A stretch of DNA of 64,000 nt from Mycobacterium interjectum. GTDB taxonomy: Bacteria > Actinomycetota > Actinomycetes > Mycobacteriales > Mycobacteriaceae. Below the pieces are notes generated by a model. That model was given only the letters and a program-made list of their open reading frames with translations, made no database searches and was not told the DNA's origin. A program made the position numbers and the translations under genes. The DNA lies in NCBI RefSeq assembly GCF_900078675.2, contig NZ_LT546237.1, forward strand, positions 2,559,876 through 2,623,875. The letters are read 5' to 3'. Positions 58,429-64,000 of the stretch are shown piece after piece (positions within the stretch are counted from its first letter, which is position 1; each line of letters opens with the position of its first letter).

Positions 58429-59885
58429 GCGGGGATCCCGATGGCCTTCGGCTCCATGTAGGCCCGCAATCCCAGTACACCGCCCTCGCGACCAATGCCG
58501 CTCTGCTTGAACCCACCGAACGGTGCGTCTCCGGGAATGGTGCCATTGATCGACACCTGTCCGGTCCGGATCCGGCGGGCGATATCCACGGCGCGCCCGA
58601 CGTCGGTTCCCCACACCGCACCGCCAAGCCCGTAGGCCGAGTTGTTCGCGATGGCCACCGCGTCGTCATCGTCGCGGTACCGCAAGACCGTCAAGACGGG
58701 CCCGAACACCTCCTCCTGGGCGATGTAGGAGTCGGCGGTCACCTCGGTGAGAATCGTTGGCTCGAAGTAAAAGCCGCTACTCAAATCCTTGGGCCGGGCT
58801 CCCCCCACCACCACGGTTGCGCCGTCGGCTTCGGCACGTTTGACGAATCCCTCGACGCGGTCGAGATGCTCACGGCTAATCAACGGGCCCATCGTGACCG
58901 CGGGATCGACGGGATCGCCGACCACGACTCCACGGGCCAGTTCGGCGAGCCGGTTCACCACCTCGTCGTGAATCGTGTCCGGCAGCAGCAGCCTGCTGTT
59001 GAGGATGCAGGCCTGACCGGCATGCATCGTGCATCCCTCGAACAACAGCCGCTCCAACAATTCGTCGCTGAGATCGACGTCGGGCAGCAGTATGGTCGCC
59101 GACTTGCCGCCGCATTCCAGTAGAACGCGCTTCATCGTGCTCGCCGCGCCCGCCATCACATCTCGGCCGACGGCCGAGCTGCCGGTGAAGCTCACCATGT
59201 CGACCCTGGGATCCAGCGTCAGGCTCCTGCTGGCCGCGACGCTGGTCGGTGTGACCACGTTGACCACACCCGGCGGGATGTCGGTGTCCTCGTCGATGAT
59301 TCGGGCAAGGGCGAGCCCCGCCAGCGGTGTCAGTGGCGACGGCTTGAGCACGAGCGTATTTCCGGCCGCCAGCGCCGCTCCCAGCTTCATCACGTTGAGC
59401 GTGTGCGGAAAGTTCCACGGCGTCATGGCCGCCACCACACCGAGCGGTTCATAGCGCAACAGCGTGGTGCCCGCGGCGCCCCACGCATCTAACGGCGCCT
59501 CGGCGGGCTCCTCGGCAAGCTCGGCGGCGTGACCGACCATGAACACCGGACCGTCCACGTGAATCAGCCGCTCGTTTGCTGAGCAACCCCACTCGGCTTG
59601 CGCCAGGGCATACATCTCTTCGCCCCTGGCCAGCAACGCGTCGCTGAGCTGCTGCAGGCATCGGGCGCGTTCGCCGGGTGTGACCGCCGGCCACGGACCC
59701 GCGTCGAAGGCGGATCTCGCCGCAGCGACCGCCTGCCCGACCTGCGCCACGCTGGCATCGGGCGCCGTTCCGATCACCGCCTCGGTCGCCGGGTTGATCA
59801 CGTCGTAACGCCCGCTGTCCGGGTCGGCCCATTGCCCGTCGATGTAGTGACCGCAAGCGTTGAGAAGCGACCGAGATCCAGCCAT
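58425..59885 (-). CDS. Aldehyde dehydrogenase (NAD(P)+)
   Basis: A 486-residue ALDH with the full catalytic set: Asn158 (PWNFPHT), Lys181 (VLKPSPLTP), Glu257 (LLECGGKS), Cys293 (HAGQACILNS) and EEVFGPVL. It would oxidise an aldehyde to the acid, which the coupled CoA-transferase could then convert to a CoA ester. The start is ATG 59885; an in-frame start at 59924 is possible. The 240-base divergent gap to the P450 gene suggests joint control, P450 then ALDH then CoA transfer being a sensible order. Confidence 0.94.
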   Translation of the reverse strand: MAGSRSLLNACGHYIDGQWADPDSGRYDVINPATEAVIGTAPDASVAQVGQAVAAARSAFDAGPWPAVTPGERARCLQQLSDALLARGEEMYALAQAEWGCSANERLIHVDGPVFMVGHAAELAEEPAEAPLDAWGAAGTTLLRYEPLGVVAAMTPWNFPHTLNVMKLGAALAAGNTLVLKPSPLTPLAGLALARIIDEDTDIPPGVVNVVTPTSVAASRSLTLDPRVDMVSFTGSSAVGRDVMAGAASTMKRVLLECGGKSATILLPDVDLSDELLERLLFEGCTMHAGQACILNSRLLLPDTIHDEVVNRLAELARGVVVGDPVDPAVTMGPLISREHLDRVEGFVKRAEADGATVVVGGARPKDLSSGFYFEPTILTEVTADSYIAQEEVFGPVLTVLRYRDDDDAVAIANNSAYGLGGAVWGTDVGRAVDIARRIRTGQVSINGTIPGDAPFGGFKQSGIGREGGVLGLRAYMEPKAIGIPA

Positions 59886-60031
59886 CACCTGTCTGCCTTC
59901 CTGACTGCCTGCTCGCAGGCGCAATACACGGCGCCCCTAACGAGAACTTACATACTTTGGCTCTGTGTACACAAGCCGTTGAGGCTCGTCAATCGGCAAT
60001 TAACGGTGATTTTGCGGTATCTGGGCCGCGA

Positions 60032-60061
60032 TTGACACGGGAGTCTGGTCTACGGTAGACA
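60032..60061 (+). promoter_or_regulatory. Promoter of the P450 operon with an embedded palindrome
   Basis: TTGACA at 60032-60037 and TAGACA at 60056-60061 are 18 bases apart, a good -35 with an acceptable -10. Between and overlapping the -10 lies GTCTAC-G-GTAGAC (60048-60060), a perfect 6-bp inverted repeat. Binding there would block RNA polymerase, so the operon is probably repressed by a dimeric regulator not encoded next to it. Confidence 0.5.
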
Positions 60062-60070
60062 CCTTGGAAA

Positions 60071-60095
60071 CGGACATTCTTTTTAAATCTGTCCG
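60071..60095. repeat. Inverted repeat in the P450 leader
   Basis: CGGACA (60071-60076) and TGTCCG (60090-60095) are perfect complements around an AT-rich 13-base interval (TTCTTTTTAAATC). It would lie in the 5' leader if transcription starts near 60068. It could be a second operator or an RNA stem-loop 30 bases before the start codon. Confidence 0.35.
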
Positions 60096-60125
60096 ACCAG
60101 CTCTCAGCGTTGAGGAAGGCCTGCG

Positions 60126-61319
60126 GTGCCCACTACGACTGTCCCCTTGCACTCACCCGACTTCTACGCGGGTGATCCGTACCCGACCTACCGGGAGCTG
60201 CGAAACACGACTCCTGTCGTATGGAACGACGTCACCAACTTTTGGGCGCTGTTGAAGTATGAAGACATCCGCTATGTTTCGGGCCACCCGCTGACCTTCT
60301 CGTCGACGCGCGGCATTTCGATCCCCGATCCCGCCCAGCCGGAACCCGTTCAGGAGGGGAACCTGATCTTTACCGATCCCCCGCGACACCGGCAGCTTCG
60401 CAAGCTCATCAACTCGGGTTTCACCCGCCGTCAGGTGCAGTTGCTAGAGCCCAAGGTGCGCGAGATCGTGAAAGGAATCGTCGGCGGGGTGGACCCGTCA
60501 CGGGAATACGAATTCGCCGAGGAAATCGCCGCGCCGCTGCCTACTCGGATGATCGCCGAGATGCTTGGGGCCCCGCCCGAAGACTGGGAGCAGTTCCGCG
60601 CATGGTCGGACGCGGCGGTGGGCACCGCCGACCCGGACATCGAACTCGACTCGGTGGTCGCACTCGGTGAGCTGTACGAATACTTCACCAAGCTCATTGC
60701 CACACGGCGCTCCGGCGAGGTCAGCGGGCAGGACGACCTGCTGAGCATCCTGGCCGCGGCCGAGGTCGACGGGGAGCGACTCACCGACGCGGACCTGCTC
60801 AACTTCTCCTTCCTGCTGTTGGTCGCCGGCAACGAAACCACCCGCAACCTCATCGCACTGGGCACGTTGGCGCTGATCGACCACCCTGAGCAATTCGCGC
60901 TGCTGCGCTCGAAGCCCTCGCTGCTACCCAGTGCGGTCGAAGAGATGCTGCGATTCACCAGCCCCGTCACGCACATGGCCCGCCAGGCAACCCAGGACGT
61001 CGAGATCCGCGGCCAGCAGATCAAGGCCGGCGACACCGTCGTCATGCTTTACGGCTCCGCCAACCGTGACGAAGAAATATTCGGGCCCACCAGCGAAGAG
61101 TTCGATATCACCCGCAACCCGAATCCGCACATCGCGTTTGGGGCCGGCGAGCACGCCTGCCTCGGCGCGCAGCTTGCCCGGCTGGAGGCCAGGGTGATGT
61201 TCGAGGTGCTGCTGGGCGCCTTCCCGACGATCGAGCTCACCGGCGACGTGTCACGGCTACGCGCCACCATGGTGCCCGGTGTAAAACGCATGCCGATCCG
61301 ACTCGGAGCAGCCAACTGA
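60126..61319 (+). CDS. Cytochrome P450
   Basis: A 397-residue soluble bacterial P450. The I-helix motif is AGNETT (234-239), ExxR is EMLR (273-276), and the heme loop is FGAGEHACLG (338-347) with Cys345 as the ligand. It would hydroxylate a hydrophobic substrate using ferredoxin. GTG start with GGAAGG upstream. Its stop overlaps the FadE start by one base. P450 then FadE then MaoC/DUF35 parallels the cyp125-fadE28-fadE29-chsH2 order of M. tuberculosis, so terminal oxidation of a side chain is plausible; the CYP family cannot be named. Confidence 0.94.
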   Translation: MPTTTVPLHSPDFYAGDPYPTYRELRNTTPVVWNDVTNFWALLKYEDIRYVSGHPLTFSSTRGISIPDPAQPEPVQEGNLIFTDPPRHRQLRKLINSGFTRRQVQLLEPKVREIVKGIVGGVDPSREYEFAEEIAAPLPTRMIAEMLGAPPEDWEQFRAWSDAAVGTADPDIELDSVVALGELYEYFTKLIATRRSGEVSGQDDLLSILAAAEVDGERLTDADLLNFSFLLLVAGNETTRNLIALGTLALIDHPEQFALLRSKPSLLPSAVEEMLRFTSPVTHMARQATQDVEIRGQQIKAGDTVVMLYGSANRDEEIFGPTSEEFDITRNPNPHIAFGAGEHACLGAQLARLEARVMFEVLLGAFPTIELTGDVSRLRATMVPGVKRMPIRLGAAN

Positions 61320-62506
61320 TGAATTTCGACTACACGCCTGAGCAGGAACAGCTTCGCAAGGACTATCGGACACGCCTCGAGGCGGTGATGACCCCGGAAC
61401 GCCGCGCGGCCGTTGCCAACCTCACCGAGGGCGGCGCGGCCATCAGCGAGTGCAGGCGCGCGCTCGGCGAGGCCGGACTGCTCGGCGTCGCCTGGCCGGT
61501 CGAGTACGGCGGCGGCGGGTTGACCGCGCTCGAGCAGTACATCTTCTCCGAAGAAGCGCGCAAGGTGAACGCCCCGTTGCCGATGATCACCCTTAACACC
61601 GTGGGCCCCACGCTCATTCAGTACGGCACCGAGGAGCAGAAGACCAAGTTTCTCCCCCCGATTCTCAAGGGCGCCATCGAATTCGCGATCGGCTATTCCG
61701 AGCCGGGTGCCGGCAGCGACCTCGCATCGCTGCGCACCACGGCCGTACGCGACGGCGACGATTTCGTCATCAACGGTTCGAAGATGTTCACCAGCGGCGC
61801 CGAGTTCGCCGACTACATCTGGCTGGCAGCGCGCACTGACCCGAATGCCAAAAAGCACAAGGGAATCACCCTATTCATTGTGCCGACGACCTCGCCAGGG
61901 TTCTCCTGGAAGCCGCTGCACACCATGCCGGGCGTGTCCACCTACTACACGTTCTACGACGACGTCCGGGTACCCGAGAGCGCCATCGTGCTGGGCGAGA
62001 ACCAGGGATGGACGCTCGTGACCAACCAGCTCAACCTGGAACGCGCCGCGCTGGGTAACCTCGGTGCCCTCGAACCGCTCTTCAGCAAGACGCTCACATG
62101 GGCATCGACAACACCGCTCGACGACGGCATGGTCATCGACCAACCCTGGGTGCAGCAGGCCCTGGCCCGGGTGGAAGCACAAGTTGCCGCCTACCGGCTG
62201 CTGAACCTGCGGGTGAACTCAACGATGAGCTCTGGCGCACTCGGGATGGGCGAGGCGTCGGCGGCAAAGGTATTCGGCACCGAGCTCACCCAGCAGGTCG
62301 CCCGCGAACTGCTCGAAGTGGTGGGGCAAGCCGGTGTGCGTAAGGGCTCGGCGGCTCCACTCAAGGGCGAGCTGGAGAGCGCGTACCGCATGGCGGTCAT
62401 CAACACATTCGGCGGCGGGGCCAACGAACTCCAACGCGACATCATCGCCATGGCCGGTCTCGGGATGCCGCGCGCACCGCGGGACATGCGGGCCAGCGCA
62501 TCCTGA
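61319..62506 (+). CDS. Acyl-CoA dehydrogenase, long FadE
   Basis: A 395-residue FAD enzyme. Segments are LGVAWPVEYGGGGLTAL, the FAD loop IGYSEPGAGSDLASLRTTAV, FVINGSKMFTSGAEFADYIWLAART, and a C-terminus with FGGGANELQRDIIAMAGLGMPR. The ATG shares one base with the P450 stop. A second FadE at 63535 in the same operon looks like the short class, so the two probably form an alpha2beta2 enzyme as in the igr operon (inference). Confidence 0.93.
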   Translation: MNFDYTPEQEQLRKDYRTRLEAVMTPERRAAVANLTEGGAAISECRRALGEAGLLGVAWPVEYGGGGLTALEQYIFSEEARKVNAPLPMITLNTVGPTLIQYGTEEQKTKFLPPILKGAIEFAIGYSEPGAGSDLASLRTTAVRDGDDFVINGSKMFTSGAEFADYIWLAARTDPNAKKHKGITLFIVPTTSPGFSWKPLHTMPGVSTYYTFYDDVRVPESAIVLGENQGWTLVTNQLNLERAALGNLGALEPLFSKTLTWASTTPLDDGMVIDQPWVQQALARVEAQVAAYRLLNLRVNSTMSSGALGMGEASAAKVFGTELTQQVARELLEVVGQAGVRKGSAAPLKGELESAYRMAVINTFGGGANELQRDIIAMAGLGMPRAPRDMRASAS

Positions 62507-62524
62507 AAGGAAGGTCGACAACCA

Positions 62525-63100
62525 GTGACCGACACAACGAAGGACGAACTTCGCGAGCGCCTCGACGCGCTCATCGGCAAACCCATCAGTTCCGGGCAAC
62601 CAACTAAGGCGCCAGATCCGGTGAATGCCGCAATGATCCGGCACTGGGCGTACGCGTTAGACGACATGAACCCCGCCTATCTGGATCCGGAATTCGCCTC
62701 TTCCTCCCGTTATGGCGGCCTCGTCTCACCCCCCGTCATGCTGCAGGCCTGGACAATGGCGCCGCCTAAGCTCGTCGGGATCCACGAGCGCGGTGGGGTC
62801 CCCGTGGAACTGAAGGGCGAAAACCCGCTGCAGTTCCTCACCGATGCCGGCTACACCGGCACCGTCGCCACCAACTCCGAGTTCGAGATCGAGCGATACC
62901 CGCGGGTCGGTGACGACATCACCGCCGAAACGGTGTTCGAGACGATTTCCGACGAGAAGAAGACGGCGATGGGTAACGGCTACTTCGTCACCTGGATCAC
63001 GACCTACCGAGACCAGAACGGTGAAGTGGTTGGTCGCCAGCGGTTCCGGACGCTGCGATTCAAGACGGGTGGGGCCCCCGCCGGAACGGCTGGGGACTGA
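62525..63100 (+). CDS. MaoC/FAS1-like dehydratase-domain protein (ChsH2 N-domain-like)
   Basis: A 191-residue single hotdog. The signature is YALDDMNPAYLDPEFASSSRYGGLVSPPVML, read in pieces: DDMNPAY has Tyr where active hydratases have His. This resembles the non-catalytic N-terminal half of ChsH2, which needs a ChsH1 partner for activity. The GTG start has AAAGGAAGG upstream. Its stop overlaps the DUF35 start by one base, and together they match the domain order of ChsH2 split in two. A catalytic partner may lie past the window edge. Confidence 0.87.
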   Translation: MTDTTKDELRERLDALIGKPISSGQPTKAPDPVNAAMIRHWAYALDDMNPAYLDPEFASSSRYGGLVSPPVMLQAWTMAPPKLVGIHERGGVPVELKGENPLQFLTDAGYTGTVATNSEFEIERYPRVGDDITAETVFETISDEKKTAMGNGYFVTWITTYRDQNGEVVGRQRFRTLRFKTGGAPAGTAGD

Positions 63101-63513
63101 TGGCCACCCGACTTGCTCCGTCGATCAGCCCCGACACCGAATTCTTCTGGTCGGGCCTCAAGGACCGTAAGCTGCTGATCCAGCGGTGCACCGACTGCAA
63201 GACATTGCGGGTGCCTCCCCGTCCGATGTGCGGGAACTGTCAGTCCCTCAACTGGGATTCCGTCGAATCGACCGGGCGCGGCACGGTTTACAGCTGGGTG
63301 ATGCCGCAGTACCCCCCGCTGCCGTTCCTCCAGTACCCGTACGTGGTGGCACTGGTCGAGCTCGACGAAGGAGTTCGCATCGTGTCGAATCTGTGCGATA
63401 TCGAGCCCGCGGCCATCGAGGTCGGCCTGCGCGTCGAGGTCTTCTACGAGAAGTTCGAAGCCATCCCGAGCGGGGACGAGCTGGTGCTGCACCAGTTCCG
63501 GCCCGCGCGCTGA
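63100..63513 (+). CDS. DUF35 OB-fold/zinc-ribbon protein (ChsH2 C-domain-like)
   Basis: A 137-residue protein with zinc-ribbon cysteines C30-x2-C33 ... C44-x2-C47, then an OB-fold (GRGTVYSWVMPQYPPL to VEVFYEKFEAI). In the steroid igr system the equivalent domain of ChsH2 holds the Ltp2 aldolase. Here it is a separate gene directly coupled to its MaoC-like neighbour. It is homologous in layout to the DUF35 protein at 31591, which is coupled to an Ltp-like thiolase. Confidence 0.9.
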   Translation: MATRLAPSISPDTEFFWSGLKDRKLLIQRCTDCKTLRVPPRPMCGNCQSLNWDSVESTGRGTVYSWVMPQYPPLPFLQYPYVVALVELDEGVRIVSNLCDIEPAAIEVGLRVEVFYEKFEAIPSGDELVLHQFRPAR

Positions 63514-63534
63514 CCAACGAGGTATCAACCGAGC

Positions 63535-64000
63535 ATGGACTTTTCCTTCACCGAGGAACAAGAGACCGTCGGCAAGGTGGCGCGCCAACTCTTCGAGCAC
63601 CGCGCCACCCCCGAAGTTCTCACCGACCTGGAATCGGGCCTGAAATCCGGCAGTGTTCGCCACGACCAAGCGTTGTGGCGCGAACTTGCTTCGTCGGACT
63701 TGCTGGGCATCGCGCTGCCCGAGTCTGTCGGCGGCAGCGGGGGCGGATTCCTCGAGCTCGGTGTCCTACTCGCCGAGGTCGGGTGGAGTGTCGCGCCCGT
63801 CCCCGTCTACGCGACGCTCTTACTCGGCGCGGACACGATTGCGCGACACGGCAATTCCGCTATTCAGCAGCGATACCTGCCAACGGTGGCGACCGGCGAG
63901 ACGATCCTGACCGCCGCACTCGCCGAACCGGGCAACTCCGACCCGACCGCGCCGCGCACCAGCGCGCGCGCCGCCGGCGACAGCTGGATCCTGGACGGTA
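63535..64000 (+). CDS. Acyl-CoA dehydrogenase (short FadE-like), cut by window edge
   Basis: The first 155 codons of a FadE, beginning MDFSFTEEQETVGKVARQLF. Then come LGIALPESVGGSGGGFLELG, the PVPVYATLLLGADTIARHG helix and TAALAEPGNSDPT, where a full FadE would have the EPxAGSD loop. The altered loop and the N-terminal pattern fit the short, partner-type FadE class. It follows the DUF35 gene after 21 bases and is probably the partner of the FadE at 61319. The rest is outside the window. Confidence 0.88.
   Translation, partial: MDFSFTEEQETVGKVARQLFEHRATPEVLTDLESGLKSGSVRHDQALWRELASSDLLGIALPESVGGSGGGFLELGVLLAEVGWSVAPVPVYATLLLGADTIARHGNSAIQQRYLPTVATGETILTAALAEPGNSDPTAPRTSARAAGDSWILDG

Noticed and set aside
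59951-59968. A CGAGAA half-site upstream of the aldehyde dehydrogenase
   Set aside because: The right half (TACTTT) mismatches the TTCTCA consensus at three of six positions.
1-64000. tRNA, rRNA, CRISPR arrays, transposases, integrases, phage genes or attachment-site repeats
   Set aside because: Looked for on both strands. Intergenic gaps are short, and no cloverleaf, regular spaced repeat or mobile-element protein motif was found.

Overview
The window is one dense stretch of high-GC actinobacterial chromosome. GTG starts are frequent, Rossmann-fold and acyl-CoA gene families are greatly expanded, and three F420-type luciferase-like oxidoreductases are present. Together with a small CsbD/microaggregate-binding-protein-like gene, this points to a nontuberculous Mycobacterium, possibly of the M. 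avium group. The species is inference. I see no rRNA, tRNA, insertion sequence, phage gene or CRISPR array. I call 64 protein genes; the first and last are cut by the window edges.

The content is almost entirely acyl-CoA catabolism: 8 acyl-CoA synthetases (FadD type), 8 acyl-CoA dehydrogenases (FadE type), 11 crotonases (EchA/PaaG type), 5 amidohydrolase-2 (PF04909-type) proteins, 4 SDRs, 3 LLM flavin oxidoreductases, 3 hotdog dehydratases (MaoC type), 2 hotdog thioesterases, 2 DUF35 OB-fold/zinc-ribbon proteins, a thiolase-like lipid-transfer protein, a double CaiB-type CoA-transferase, an aldehyde dehydrogenase, a P450, a TauD-type dioxygenase and an HpcH-type aldolase. Two TetR regulators are present. 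The only clear outlier is a small stress island at 3.7-4.6 kb (GlsB-like membrane protein, a possible 53-residue membrane peptide, CsbD-like protein).

Layout. 1-3.6 kb (-): crotonase, amidohydrolase, FadD. 3.7-4.6 kb: stress island closed by a strong bidirectional terminator. 4.6-6.5 kb (-): SDR and DapA-like aldolase. 6.6-7.4 kb (+): TetR. 7.5-9.0 kb (-): thioesterase and crotonase. 9.2-16.1 kb (+): three crotonases then three FadDs, all overlapping. 16.2-20.5 kb (-): DapB-like reductase, nitroreductase, LLM, FadD. 20.6-25.0 kb: crotonase/thioesterase (+), two divergent FadEs around a 24-bp palindrome, and a TetR (-). 25.3-26.5 kb (+): amidohydrolase. 26.5-30.4 kb (-): aldolase, TauD, D-2-hydroxyacid dehydrogenase, crotonase. 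30.4-35.3 kb: thiolase/DUF35 (+), FadD (-), SDR (+), crotonase (-). 35.4-44.3 kb (+): double-hotdog dehydratase, crotonase, FadE, two crotonases, FadD, an SDR pair, amidohydrolase. 44.3-50.9 kb (-): amidohydrolase, FadE pair, FadD, truncated dehydrogenase, LLM. 51.1-56.0 kb: FadE, LLM (+), SnoaL-like (-), isochorismatase-like, amidohydrolase, MaoC (+). 56.0-59.9 kb (-): aldehyde dehydrogenase and fused CoA-transferase. 60.1-64.0 kb (+): P450, FadE, split MaoC/DUF35, FadE, resembling the cholesterol side-chain igr operon of M. tuberculosis.

Read together, these look like several substrate-specific acid/CoA degradation modules. Each activates an acid (FadD or CoA-transferase), desaturates it (FadE), hydrates or isomerises it (crotonase, MaoC), oxidises it (SDR) and cleaves carbon-carbon bonds (crotonase, thiolase/DUF35, aldolase, possibly the amidohydrolases). 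P450, LLM or TauD enzymes would provide the initial oxygenation. The substrates cannot be read from sequence. The most notable non-coding signal is a shared inverted repeat, TGAGAA-N6-TTCTCA, at four promoters spread over 33 kb, with a fifth looser copy. It suggests a common regulator for modules that are not adjacent.
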